From Methylibium rhizosphaerae (GTDB lineage: Bacteria > Pseudomonadota > Gammaproteobacteria > Burkholderiales > Burkholderiaceae_C), in the NCBI RefSeq assembly GCF_006386545.1, contig NZ_SWAR01000023.1, positions 1 through 64,000 of the forward strand: a DNA stretch of 64,000 nucleotides, in the 5' to 3' direction. Below are positions 49,547-58,748 of the stretch, in pieces. Every line of letters begins with the position of its first letter. The first letter of the stretch is position 1. Under the pieces are notes generated by a model. It made no database searches. It was not told where the DNA came from and saw nothing but the letters and a program-made list of their open reading frames with translations. Position numbers and translations under genes: made by a program.

Positions 49547-50962
49547 ATGTTCCGCGTCTTCCAGAACCAAGAATCTCTCTCGACCTTTCGCGATCTCTTC
49601 GCGGACGCACTGCTGTGCTTCCTGGCCGTGCTGCTGGCCGCCGCGTCGCTCGAGCTGGCGCCGCGCGGCCATGCCTTCGACTTCGCCGCCCTGCTGACGA
49701 TGCCCAACGTGCTGATGCCGGCGGCCTCGTTCGCGCTGGTGATGGCGCTGCTGTATTCGTTCGTCGGCCTGTACCGCCACACCCACCTGTCGGCACTGTC
49801 GGTGGTGGGCCGGCTGGGCGTGGCCTTCCTGCTGGGCGGCTACTTCATCTACCTCGCGCTCAAGGCGGTCGACTACCAGGGCCACCCGGCCCAGCTGGTG
49901 GGCTATGCGCTGCTGTACGTCTCGGCCGGGCTGGTGCTGGTGCGCGGCACTGCCTGGGGCGTGCGCCGCGCCATGGGCGCGCGCCGCGTGCTCATCGTGG
50001 GCAGCGCAGGCGAAGCCGCCAACGTGCTCGAAGGACTGGGTGCGCCGGGCAGCCGTGCCTACCGCCGCGTCGTGGGCGTGTACCCCACGTCGGTCAAGCC
50101 CGGCAGCGAGTCGGTGCTCAAGGGCATGCGCATGTTCGACCGCAACACCGAGCTCGAGCAGGTGGTGCGCCGCCACAACATCAGCGAGATCATCGTCGCG
50201 GCCCGCGAGCAGCGCGGCGGCATCGTGCCGATGGATCAGCTGCTGGCCTGCCGCATCCGCGGCGTGCGCATCATGGACTTCGCCGGCTTCTACGAGCAGG
50301 TCAAGGCCGAGGTGCCGATCGACAGCCTGAAGGGCAGCTGGCTCGTCTACGGCGACGGCTTCGTGCAGGGCCGCGCCCGACGCGCCGCCAAGCGCGCGTT
50401 CGACATCGTCACTTCGGCCGCCCTGCTGCTGCTGGCCTCGCCGCTGATGCTGCTCACCGCCATCGCGATCAAGCTCGACAGCCGCGGCCCGGTGATCTAC
50501 CGCCAGGAGCGCGTCGGCCTGGGCGGCCAGACCTTCATGTGCCTGAAGTTCCGCAGCATGGGCACCGATGCCGAGAAGGACGGCGTGGCCGTGTGGGCCA
50601 CCAAGAACGATGCGCGCGTCACCCGCGTGGGCGCCTTCATCCGCAAGACCCGCATCGACGAGCTGCCGCAGCTCATCAGCGTGCTCAAGGGCGAGATGAG
50701 CATGGTGGGGCCGCGCCCCGAGCGGCCTTCCTTCGTGAAGCAGCTCAAGGAACAGATCCCGTTCTACGACCTGCGCCATTCCATCAAGCCCGGTGTCACC
50801 GGCTGGGCGCAGGTGCGCTACAGCTACGGCGCTTCGGTCGAAGACGCACGTCGCAAGCACCAGTTCGACCTCTACTACGTCAAGAACAACTCGCTGTTCC
50901 TCGACCTGCTGGTGCTGATCGAGACCGTGACGGTGGTGCTGTTCCGCGAAGGCGCGCACTGA
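49547..50962 (+). CDS. EPS-initiating sugar-phosphate transferase, XrtA/PEP-CTERM type
   Basis: The 471-residue protein starts the polysaccharide by linking a sugar phosphate to undecaprenyl phosphate. It has five N-terminal membrane helices, a central CoA-binding-like domain (RRVLIVGSAGEAANVLEG), one further helix at FDIVTSAALLLLASPLMLL, and the bacterial sugar transferase core with VIYRQERVGLGGQTF, LKFRSMGTDAEKDG and DELPQLISVLKGEMSMVGPRP. It matches the transferase class that opens XrtA-type loci (TIGR03013-like, from memory). It heads the locus. Confidence 0.93.
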   Translation: MFRVFQNQESLSTFRDLFADALLCFLAVLLAAASLELAPRGHAFDFAALLTMPNVLMPAASFALVMALLYSFVGLYRHTHLSALSVVGRLGVAFLLGGYFIYLALKAVDYQGHPAQLVGYALLYVSAGLVLVRGTAWGVRRAMGARRVLIVGSAGEAANVLEGLGAPGSRAYRRVVGVYPTSVKPGSESVLKGMRMFDRNTELEQVVRRHNISEIIVAAREQRGGIVPMDQLLACRIRGVRIMDFAGFYEQVKAEVPIDSLKGSWLVYGDGFVQGRARRAAKRAFDIVTSAALLLLASPLMLLTAIAIKLDSRGPVIYRQERVGLGGQTFMCLKFRSMGTDAEKDGVAVWATKNDARVTRVGAFIRKTRIDELPQLISVLKGEMSMVGPRPERPSFVKQLKEQIPFYDLRHSIKPGVTGWAQVRYSYGASVEDARRKHQFDLYYVKNNSLFLDLLVLIETVTVVLFREGAH

Positions 50963-50991
50963 GCGGGCCCTCGGGTCGGCGGCACCACTGC

Positions 50992-52440
50992 ATGAAACTC
51001 CAAGTCCTCCCCGTCGTGATGGCCGGTGGCAGCGGCACGCGGCTGTGGCCGCTGTCGCGCGCGGGCTATCCGAAGCAGTTTCTCGTGCTCTCGGGCAACC
51101 AGAGCCTGTTCCAGCAGGCGGTGGGCCGCCTGGCCGGCCTGGGCGGCGGCGACTTCGCCGTCGGCGCGCCGCTGGTGGTGGGCAACGAGGAGCACCGCTT
51201 CCTCGTGCTCGACCAGCTGCGCGAGCTGCGGCTCGATCCGGCCGCGCTGCTGCTGGAGCCTTTCGGCCGCAACACCGCGCCGGCGCTCACGCTGGCCGCA
51301 CTGCAGGCGATCGAGGACGGTGCCGATCCGGTGATGGTGGTGGCCCCGGCCGACCAGACCGTGACCGACGCCGCTGCCTTCACCGCCTCGCTGCAGTCGG
51401 CCGTGCAGGTGGCCGCGGGCGGCTCCATCGTGATCCTCGGCATCACGCCCGACCGGCCCGAGACCGGCTACGGGTACATCCGCAGCACCGCCAGCGAACG
51501 GGGCGTGGCCAGGGTCGCTCAGTTCGTCGAGAAGCCCGACCTTGCCACCGCACAGCGGTACCTGGCCGAAGGCGACTACTGCTGGAACAGCGGCATGTTC
51601 GTGCTCAAGGCCTCGGTGTGGCTGGCCGCGCTCGAAGCCTTCCGCCCGGACATCGCGGCCGCCACGCGCACCGCCTGGGCCGCGCGCAGCAGCGACGCGA
51701 AGTTCGTGCGCCCGGGCAAGAGCGAATTCGCCGCGGTGCCGTCCGAGTCGGTCGACTATGCGGTGATGGAGCGCTGCCCCGGCAGCGACTTCGACATCCG
51801 CATGGTGAGCCTGGCCGCCGGCTGGAACGACCTGGGCGCCTGGGACGCGGTGTGGCAGGTGGCCACGAAGGACGCCGCCGGCAATGCCAGCGTGGGCGAC
51901 GTGCTGCTGCAGGACAGCCGCAACGCGCTGGTGCATGCCACCAGCCGGCTGGTCAGCGTGGTGGGCCTCGACGACGTGGTCGTGGTCGAGACGCCCGACG
52001 CGGTGATGGTCAGCGACCGTTCGCGCAGCCAGGAAGTGAAGAAGGTGGTGGAGCGCCTGCATGCGCAGCACCGCGGCGAGCAGACGCTGCATCGCAAGGT
52101 GCACCGGCCCTGGGGCTGGTACGACAGCATCGACGCCGGCCCGCGCTTCCAGGTCAAGCGCATCCTGGTGAACCCGGGCGCGAGCCTGAGCCTGCAGATG
52201 CATCACCACCGCGCCGAGCACTGGATCGTCGTCTCGGGCACCGCCGAAGTCACCAACGGCGACAGGAAGATCCTGCTGACCGAGAACCAGAGCACCTACA
52301 TCCCGCTCGGCGAGGTGCATCGCCTGGCCAACCCGGGCAAGATGCCGCTGGAGATCATCGAGGTGCAGTCGGGCTCCTACCTCGGCGAGGACGACATCGT
52401 GCGCTTCGAGGACACCTACGGGCGCGCGCCTGCGGCCTGA
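50992..52440 (+). CDS. manC: Mannose-1-phosphate guanylyltransferase / mannose-6-phosphate isomerase
   Basis: The 482-residue bifunctional enzyme makes GDP-mannose. The nucleotidyltransferase domain has VMAGGSGTRLWPLSR, PKQFL and VVAPADQTV; the FVEKPDLATAQ segment is also typical. The C-terminal cupin isomerase domain has the metal-binding MHHHRAEHWIVVSGTAEV and RIPLGEVHRLAN-like PLGEVHRLANPG. It lies 29 bp after the initiating transferase. Its presence implies mannose, or a GDP-mannose-derived sugar, in the polymer. Confidence 0.95.
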   Translation: MKLQVLPVVMAGGSGTRLWPLSRAGYPKQFLVLSGNQSLFQQAVGRLAGLGGGDFAVGAPLVVGNEEHRFLVLDQLRELRLDPAALLLEPFGRNTAPALTLAALQAIEDGADPVMVVAPADQTVTDAAAFTASLQSAVQVAAGGSIVILGITPDRPETGYGYIRSTASERGVARVAQFVEKPDLATAQRYLAEGDYCWNSGMFVLKASVWLAALEAFRPDIAAATRTAWAARSSDAKFVRPGKSEFAAVPSESVDYAVMERCPGSDFDIRMVSLAAGWNDLGAWDAVWQVATKDAAGNASVGDVLLQDSRNALVHATSRLVSVVGLDDVVVVETPDAVMVSDRSRSQEVKKVVERLHAQHRGEQTLHRKVHRPWGWYDSIDAGPRFQVKRILVNPGASLSLQMHHHRAEHWIVVSGTAEVTNGDRKILLTENQSTYIPLGEVHRLANPGKMPLEIIEVQSGSYLGEDDIVRFEDTYGRAPAA

Positions 52441-52781
52441 GCCGAAGCGCGCTTCGTGACCTTGGGGCAGCGTGAGACGCGGCCCTGTTCCCGGGCTCGG
52501 GCGGCAGTGCCTAAAGACACACCGCAGTGCCCGCGGATCCCCCGCAACGCCCCGCGAATCCCCCTGCGACCCCCCTCGTTCGGGGTCATTACTTTCAAGG
52601 CTCCTTTGCGTATTCTTCGTTCCGTTGGCTGGGTCGGGTGCTGCAGTGGTTGACGCAAATCCTGCGTGCCGCAGCGATCCGGTTCATGACGGTCCTCGCC
52701 CTGCTTTGATTGCCGCCTCGCACGAATGGCAGACGAGGCTTGCGCCACCGGGGCACCCCTGAACTGAGACTGGAGGATTCC
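52441..52781. other. 341-bp gap between manC and the export gene
   Basis: The gap holds a modest hairpin GACCCC-N8-GGGGTC (52568-52587) followed by ATTACTTTC, which could end the manC transcript. A new promoter for the export operon is expected here, but none is clear. No credible small gene is seen. Confidence 0.45.
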
Positions 52782-53417
52782 ATGGCACTGAACGCCGCCA
52801 CCCGCTTCGTCAAAGAACTGCTCAGCTGCCTCGGCGTCTGCACCGCCATGCTCGTCCTGGCCGGCTGCGCCTCCAACAACTATCCGCCGGCGCCGGTGTC
52901 GGCGGCCACCACCGACTACCGCTACCTCATCGGTCCGCTCGACGTGGTGAACATCATCGTGTGGCGCAACCCCGAGCTGTCGTTGTCGGTGCCGGTTCGC
53001 CCCGACGGCCATATCTCGACGCCGCTGGTCGAAGACCTGCCGGCCATCGGCCGCAGCCCCAAGGACCTGGCCCGCGACATAGAGAAGGCGCTGAGCAAGT
53101 ACACGCGCGACCCGGTGGTCACGGTCGTCGTCACCGGCTTCCAGGGCGCGGCCAGCGAGCAGATCCGCATCATCGGCGAAGCCGCGCGGCCGCAGGCCAT
53201 TCCGTACCGCCAGAACATGACCATGCTCGACGTGATGATCCAGGTGGGCGGCCTCACCGACTTCGCCGACGGCAACGGCGCGGTGCTCGTGCGTGGCAAG
53301 GAAGACGGCAAGCAGTACCGCCTGCGCCTGAAGGACCTCATCAAGCGCGGCGACATCTCGGCCAACGTCGAGGTGCGCCCGGGCGACGTGGTCATCATCC
53401 CGCAGGGCTGGTTCTGA
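52782..53417 (+). CDS. XrtA/PEP-CTERM-type polysaccharide export lipoprotein (OPX, Wza-like)
   Basis: The 211-residue outer-membrane lipoprotein has a lipobox LVLAGC (Cys near residue 29), then the polysaccharide export domain YRYLIGPLDVVNIIVWRNPELS and a SLBB-like repeat (IRIIGEAARPQAIPYRQNM, DVMIQVGGLTDFADG). It is short compared with Wza, as in XrtA loci (TIGR03027-like). GGAGG precedes the ATG. It is the first gene of the tight export-modification operon, 30 bp before the Wzz-like gene. Confidence 0.93.
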   Translation: MALNAATRFVKELLSCLGVCTAMLVLAGCASNNYPPAPVSAATTDYRYLIGPLDVVNIIVWRNPELSLSVPVRPDGHISTPLVEDLPAIGRSPKDLARDIEKALSKYTRDPVVTVVVTGFQGAASEQIRIIGEAARPQAIPYRQNMTMLDVMIQVGGLTDFADGNGAVLVRGKEDGKQYRLRLKDLIKRGDISANVEVRPGDVVIIPQGWF

Positions 53418-53447
53418 TCCGGCGGCAGCTCCCGAGCACACATCACC

Positions 53448-55001
53448 ATGGAAGAACTCATCGCCCAGGTCATGGCCACCGCGCGCGGCATGTGGCGCCG
53501 GCGCTGGCTGGGGGTGCTGGTGGCCTGGCTCATCGGCATGGTCGCCGCCGTGATGCTGCTGCGCATGCCCGACCGCTACGAGGCGCATGCGCGCGTCTAC
53601 GTCGATTCGAAGAGCGTGCTCAAGCCGCTGATGCGCGACCTCGCCGTCGAGCCCGACATCGACCAGACCATCGGCCTGCTGGCGCGCACGCTCATCACCC
53701 GGCCCAACATCGAGCTGCTCATGCGCAAGGCCAAGCTCGAGACGCCGGGCATGTCGCAGGTCGACCGCGACGTCATGGTGGACCGGCTGATCCGCGAGAT
53801 CAAGCTCACCGGCAGCGGCCGCGACAACGTGTTCAGCTTCACCTATCGCGACACCAGCCCGGTGCAGGCGCGCCAGGTGGTCGAGAACCTGGTGGCGCTG
53901 TTCGTCGAATCCGACCTGGGCGCCAAGATGCGTGACACCGAGGCGGCCCGAGGCTTCATCGACCAGCAGATCCACACCTACGAGGCCCGGCTCACCGAAG
54001 CCGAGAACCGGCTGAAGGAGTTCAAGCTCCGCAACCTCGAGATCACCGACACCGGCGGGCGCGACTATTTCGCCCGCATCTCGGCGCTGACCGAAGAGGT
54101 GGGCAAGCTCCAGCTCGAGCTGCGGGCCGCCGAACAGTCGCGCGACGCCATCAAGCGCGAGCTCTCGGGCGAAACCGTGTCGCTGCTGCCGGAGCTGCCG
54201 GCGCAAGGCTCCACCATTTCCACCCCCGAGATCGACGCCCGCATCGACGCGCAGCGCCGCCAGCTCGATGAACTGCTGCGCCGCTTCACCGAGCTGCATC
54301 CGGACGTCGTTTCCACCAAGCGGCTGATCGAGCGGCTCGAGCAGCAGAAGGAACAGGAGATGGAAGCCGCGCGCAAGCGCGCGGCCGAGAACAAGACCCG
54401 CAGCGTGCCGCAGTCCAATCCGGTGATGCAGCAGGTCAAGCTGGCGTTCGCCGAGGCCGAGGCCAACGTGGCCGCGCTGCGCGTGCGCCTGAGCGACACC
54501 CAGGGCCGGCTCGCCCAGTTGCGCTCCACCGCGAACCGGGTGCCGCAGGTCGAGGCCGAACTCGCCCAGCTCAACCGCGACTACGACGTGGTGCGCCGCA
54601 ACTACGAGGCGCTGGTGGCCCAGCGCGAAAAGGCGTCGATGTCCGAGGAGGTCGACAACACCCGCCTGGCCCAGTTCCGCGTGATCGAGCCGCCGCGCAC
54701 CGCCGACAAGCCGGTGTTTCCCAATCGCATGGGGCTGGCGCCGATCGCACTGCTGGCGTCGCTGATGGCCGGTGTGGCGGCCACCTTCCTGGCGGTGCAG
54801 CTCATGCCTTCGTTCAGCAGCACGCGCGTGCTGCGCGCACTGACCGATCGCCCCACGCTCGGCACGGTGTCGATCTTCAAGACCGAAGAAATGGTGCGCC
54901 ATGCGCGCCGCAACGGATCTGCATTCGTCCTGGCGCTCGGCGGGCTCATCACGGTGTATGCGGCCTGGATCGTCTGGATGTCGATGCATGCGCGCGTTTG
55001 A
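53448..55001 (+). CDS. XrtA-type polysaccharide chain-length determinant (Wzz-like)
   Basis: The 517-residue co-polymerase has an N-terminal membrane helix (about 20-38), a Wzz domain, a long periplasmic coiled coil (about 165-395), and a C-terminal helix pair around 430-455 and 490-508. It has the family's Pro-rich exit segment PPRTADKPVFPNRMGL. Unlike fused Wzc proteins it carries no kinase domain; the kinase is the next gene. It controls polymer length in the inner membrane. Confidence 0.92.
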   Translation: MEELIAQVMATARGMWRRRWLGVLVAWLIGMVAAVMLLRMPDRYEAHARVYVDSKSVLKPLMRDLAVEPDIDQTIGLLARTLITRPNIELLMRKAKLETPGMSQVDRDVMVDRLIREIKLTGSGRDNVFSFTYRDTSPVQARQVVENLVALFVESDLGAKMRDTEAARGFIDQQIHTYEARLTEAENRLKEFKLRNLEITDTGGRDYFARISALTEEVGKLQLELRAAEQSRDAIKRELSGETVSLLPELPAQGSTISTPEIDARIDAQRRQLDELLRRFTELHPDVVSTKRLIERLEQQKEQEMEAARKRAAENKTRSVPQSNPVMQQVKLAFAEAEANVAALRVRLSDTQGRLAQLRSTANRVPQVEAELAQLNRDYDVVRRNYEALVAQREKASMSEEVDNTRLAQFRVIEPPRTADKPVFPNRMGLAPIALLASLMAGVAATFLAVQLMPSFSSTRVLRALTDRPTLGTVSIFKTEEMVRHARRNGSAFVLALGGLITVYAAWIVWMSMHARV

Positions 55002-55020
55002 GCTTTGAGGAGCAGCAGCA

Positions 55021-55941
55021 GTGAGCATCATTGAACAAGCTGCGCGTCGCCTGGAGGAGTTGCGCCGCAGCGGGGTCGACGTGTCCTCGGTATCGCCACG
55101 GTCGGCAGGGCCGGCGCAGGCGGTGCCGCCGGCGGTACGCCATCCGGCCGTGCAGCGACCGGTGGTGCGCGAGGTGACCGCGCAGCCTCGGCCGGAGCCG
55201 ACCGCCCATTCGCGCAAGGTCGAGATCGACCTCGCCCGGCTGGCGGCCATGGGCTACCTGGTGCCCGATGCACCGCGGCTCCAGATCGCGGACGAGTTCC
55301 GCGTCATCAAGCGTCCGCTGCTGACCAACGTGCATGGCGAGTCGGCCGCGCCGGTCAAGGATGCCAACCTCATCATGGTGACCAGCTCGCTGCCCGGCGA
55401 AGGCAAGACCTTCGTCGCGGTCAACCTGGCGATCAGCCTGGCCATGGAACTCGACACCACCGTGCTGCTGGTCGACGCCGACGTGGCCCGGCCTTCGGTG
55501 CTCAGCCGACTCGGACTGCCGCAGTCGGCCGGCCTGCTCGACGTGCTGACCGACCCCGGCATGGACATGAGCGAGGTGATGCTGCGCACCAACCTCGAAA
55601 AGCTGTCGCTGCTGCCTGCGGGCAAGCCCCAGGGGCGCGCCACCGAGCTGCTGGCCAGCGGGGCGATGGACAAGCTGCTCGGCGAGCTGTCCACGCGCTA
55701 CCCCGATCGCATCGTGGTGTTCGATGCCCCCCCCTTGCTGCCCTCCACCGAGTCGCGCGTGCTCGCTTCGCGCATGGGGCAGGTCATCATGGTCGTCGAG
55801 GCCGACCGCACGCCGCAGCGCTCGGTGGCGCAGGCCCTGGCGACCATCGAGGCCTGTCCGGTGGTGATGACGCTGCTCAACAAGACCAGCCGCTCCGAAG
55901 TCGGCTCCTACCATGGTTACTACGGACCGCTCGAAGACTGA
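55021..55941 (+). CDS. XrtA-locus tyrosine autokinase (BY-kinase)
   Basis: The 306-residue cytoplasmic kinase pairs with the Wzz-like protein to drive polymer assembly. A variable N-terminal part (about 1-80) precedes the kinase domain: Walker A SSLPGEGKT with K129, Walker A' VLLVDADVARPS, and Walker B IVVFDAPPLLP. The C-terminus SYHGYYGPLED holds a small tyrosine cluster, the expected autophosphorylation site. It starts with GTG at 55021. The last 29 bp overlap the outer-membrane protein gene. Confidence 0.92.
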   Translation: MSIIEQAARRLEELRRSGVDVSSVSPRSAGPAQAVPPAVRHPAVQRPVVREVTAQPRPEPTAHSRKVEIDLARLAAMGYLVPDAPRLQIADEFRVIKRPLLTNVHGESAAPVKDANLIMVTSSLPGEGKTFVAVNLAISLAMELDTTVLLVDADVARPSVLSRLGLPQSAGLLDVLTDPGMDMSEVMLRTNLEKLSLLPAGKPQGRATELLASGAMDKLLGELSTRYPDRIVVFDAPPLLPSTESRVLASRMGQVIMVVEADRTPQRSVAQALATIEACPVVMTLLNKTSRSEVGSYHGYYGPLED

Positions 55942-57499
55942 CCGGGCTTCGCGGCGGGCCCTGCGCCGGCAGCGCCGCTGCGGCCCGGCGCTGCGCCTGG
56001 CAACGGTGCTGGTGCCGGGCTGCCTGGCCGCGGCACCCGCCCTCGCGCAGACCTGGAACGCCGAGGCGGCCGTCTCGTCGCAGCTCACCTGGACCAACAA
56101 CTCGGCCCTGGGCGTGACCGAAGGGCAGGACGACACCGTGCTGGCGGTGCGTCCGCGGATCTCGCTGTTCCGCGAAGGCGGGCGGCTGCGCGTGGCCGGG
56201 TCCGCCCAGCTCAACGCGGTCACCTATGCGAACGGCACGCAGCCCGACCGGGTGCTGCCCGAGGTCAGCCTCACCGCCAACCTGGAGGCCATCGAGCGCT
56301 TCTTCTTCATCGATGCCGGCGTGCGCGTGCTGCAGACGAGCGAAGACCCGTTCGGCACGCCGGCCAACCCCGACACCCCGACCGGCAACACGATCACCAC
56401 CCGGGTCACGCGGCTGAGCCCGTACATCGAGCGAGCCGCCACGCCCGACCTGCGCTACGGCCTGCGCAGCGACAACGTCAAGACCAGCGACAACGGCTCC
56501 ACCTTCGGCCTGGCAGCCTCGTCGGCCACCGGCTACTTCGGCCACCACGTCGGCTACATCGAGCACGACCCGGTGCCCTTCGGCTGGCGGCTCGAGGCCG
56601 AGCGCACCGAGACGCGCTACGACGACAGCGCGCAGCCGCCGCAGGAGATCGACCTGGCGCGCGCCAGCCTCAACTTCGCGGTCGGGCCGGAGCTCTCGCT
56701 CGGGCTTCGCGCCGGCTACGAACGCGACAGCTTCCTCGCCGGCGACGAACAGGACAACACCATCTACGGTGCGCAGCTGCGCTGGCGGCCCACCGAACGG
56801 ACCCTGCTCACCGCCTTCGGCGAGGAGCGCTTCTTCGGGACGAGCTGGCGCGTGGCGTTCGACCACCGGATCTCGCGGCTGGCCTGGAACATGTCGTTCT
56901 CGCGCACCGTCGAGACGGCGCCGCAGCTGCTGTTCGCGCTGCCGGCCGGCGGCAACGTGGCAGCGCTCATCAATGCGCTGCTGCCGGCCGAGCTGACCGG
57001 GGCGGCCCGCGAGCGTGCTGTGCGCGAGGCCATGGCCCGCTACGGCCTGCCTGCCACCACCACGAGCCCGGTCACCATCTACTCGCAGCGCCTGTCCATC
57101 GTCAACAGCCGCAACGTCACCGTCGGCTACATCGGGCCGCGCAGCTCCATCACGCTCACCGGCTACAGCTGGCGCACCGAAGATGCGCTGCCCCGCACCG
57201 GCCTCGGCCCCGACCCGACCCTCAACAACAACAAGCAGCACGGCGCGACCCTCATCCTGAGCCATCGGCTGACGCGGTTGTCTACCGTGATGCTGTCGAT
57301 GGACTACAGCCGCATCCGTGCACTCGAGGCGGTGGGCAACGACAACACGAGGCAGGCCGAGGCGTCGCTGCGGTTCACCACGCAGGCTTCGCGGCAGACC
57401 AGCGCCTTCGGCGGCGCCCGCTACCGCAAGCTCGGTTCCAACGTCATCCTGGGTGGTGACGAAACCGCCGTCTTCGCGGGGCTGGACCACACGTTCTGA
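55913..57499 (+). CDS. XrtA-locus outer-membrane beta-barrel protein
   Basis: The 528-residue protein has a long basic N-region and signal peptide ending APALAQ (about residue 45), then repeated amphipathic beta strands with alternating aromatic residues, and a C-terminal Phe (AGLDHTF), the usual outer-membrane insertion signal. It matches the PEP-CTERM-system outer-membrane family (TIGR03016-like). It may help the polymer leave the cell or anchor it. The start overlaps the kinase gene by 29 bp; a later start is possible but would shorten the basic N-region. Confidence 0.85.
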   Translation: MVTTDRSKTDRASRRALRRQRRCGPALRLATVLVPGCLAAAPALAQTWNAEAAVSSQLTWTNNSALGVTEGQDDTVLAVRPRISLFREGGRLRVAGSAQLNAVTYANGTQPDRVLPEVSLTANLEAIERFFFIDAGVRVLQTSEDPFGTPANPDTPTGNTITTRVTRLSPYIERAATPDLRYGLRSDNVKTSDNGSTFGLAASSATGYFGHHVGYIEHDPVPFGWRLEAERTETRYDDSAQPPQEIDLARASLNFAVGPELSLGLRAGYERDSFLAGDEQDNTIYGAQLRWRPTERTLLTAFGEERFFGTSWRVAFDHRISRLAWNMSFSRTVETAPQLLFALPAGGNVAALINALLPAELTGAARERAVREAMARYGLPATTTSPVTIYSQRLSIVNSRNVTVGYIGPRSSITLTGYSWRTEDALPRTGLGPDPTLNNNKQHGATLILSHRLTRLSTVMLSMDYSRIRALEAVGNDNTRQAEASLRFTTQASRQTSAFGGARYRKLGSNVILGGDETAVFAGLDHTF

Positions 57500-57569
57500 A
57501 GCGGCCGCATTGCGGTGCGAGGTACCTGTTCAACCCCCTTTGCGTGCCAGCCGACGGCAGCACATCGAA

Positions 57570-58748
57570 ATGAGCAACATGACTGATCAAAACAAGCTTG
57601 GCCCGTTGATCTGCGTGGTGGGCGCACGCCCCAACTACATGAAGATGGCACCGCTGCTGCGGGCCTTCGGTGCGCAGGCGGGCCTGCCCAAGGCGATGCT
57701 GGTGCACACCGGCCAGCACTACGACTTCGCGCTCAACGACCGCCTGTTCGCCGACCTCGAGCTGCCGGCGCCCGACGTGAACCTCGAAGTCGGCTCGGGC
57801 TCGCATGCGGTGCAGACGGCCGAGGTGATGAAGCGTTTCGAGCCTGTGGTCACCGAGACGAAACCTTCCTGCGTCATCGTCGTGGGTGACGTGAATTCCA
57901 CCATGGCCTGCACCCTCGTCGCTGCCAAGCTCCACGTGCCGGTGGTGCACGTGGAAGCGGGCCTGCGCAGCTTCGACCGGGGCATGCCCGAAGAGATCAA
58001 TCGCGTCGTCACCGACCAGATCGCCGACCTGCTGTACACGACCGAGCGCACCGCTCACGACAACCTCGCGCATGAAGGCATCGCGCCCGAGCGCGCGCAC
58101 TTCGTCGGCAACCTCATGATCGACTCGCTGCAGTCGGCCATGAAGAAGGCGGTGCCTCCCGAGCAGACGCTGGCCCGAGAAGGCGCCGACGCAAGCCTGC
58201 TGGCCGACCCGAACGGCTTCGGCGTGGTCACCATGCATCGGCCTTCGAACGTGGACGACCCGGCCAACCTGGCGGAGCTGCTCGACATCCTGCGCGTGGT
58301 CAGCACGCGGCTGCCGCTGGTGTGGCCGATCCACCCGCGCACCCGCGCCAACATCGAGCGCCTGGGGCTGGCTTCCAAGCTGGAAGGCGTGCGCATCGCC
58401 TGCCTGCCGCCGCAGGGCTATCTCGAGATGGTGGGGCTGCTCAGCCGCGCCAGGCTCGCGCTCACCGACTCCGGCGGCGTGCAGGAAGAAACCACCGCGC
58501 TGGGCGTGCCGTGCCTCACGATGCGGCCCAATACCGAGCGGCCCATCACGGTGGAGCACGGCACCAACACCCTGGTGCCGCGCGACCTGTCGCTGATCCT
58601 GCATCTCATCGACGACATCCTGCAGACCGGCGGCAAGCGCGGCCGCACGCCCGAGCTGTGGGACGGCCACGCCGCCGAGCGCATCGCCGCGCATCTGGCG
58701 CAGTGGCTGCCCGCGGCCTCGGCACGCAGGAAGGGCGAGTCGGCATGA
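57570..58748 (+). CDS. wecB: UDP-N-acetylglucosamine 2-epimerase (non-hydrolysing)
   Basis: WecB converts UDP-GlcNAc to UDP-ManNAc. The 392-residue protein has VVGARPNYMKMAPLLRAF at the N-terminus, TGQHYDFALNDRLF, VVHVEAGLRSFDRGMPEEINR, and the C-domain signature LTDSGGVQEETTALGVPCLTMR with TERPIT. It suggests ManNAc or ManNAcA in the polymer. It lies 70 bp after the outer-membrane gene and its stop overlaps the deacetylase start (ATGA). Confidence 0.95.
   Translation: MSNMTDQNKLGPLICVVGARPNYMKMAPLLRAFGAQAGLPKAMLVHTGQHYDFALNDRLFADLELPAPDVNLEVGSGSHAVQTAEVMKRFEPVVTETKPSCVIVVGDVNSTMACTLVAAKLHVPVVHVEAGLRSFDRGMPEEINRVVTDQIADLLYTTERTAHDNLAHEGIAPERAHFVGNLMIDSLQSAMKKAVPPEQTLAREGADASLLADPNGFGVVTMHRPSNVDDPANLAELLDILRVVSTRLPLVWPIHPRTRANIERLGLASKLEGVRIACLPPQGYLEMVGLLSRARLALTDSGGVQEETTALGVPCLTMRPNTERPITVEHGTNTLVPRDLSLILHLIDDILQTGGKRGRTPELWDGHAAERIAAHLAQWLPAASARRKGESA

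Noticed and set aside
52737-52744. Possible sigma54 promoter (TGGCAG...TTGCG) before the export gene
   Set aside because: The GG and GC dinucleotides are 12 nt apart instead of 10. A second candidate at 52630-52645 has the right spacing but poor base matches.
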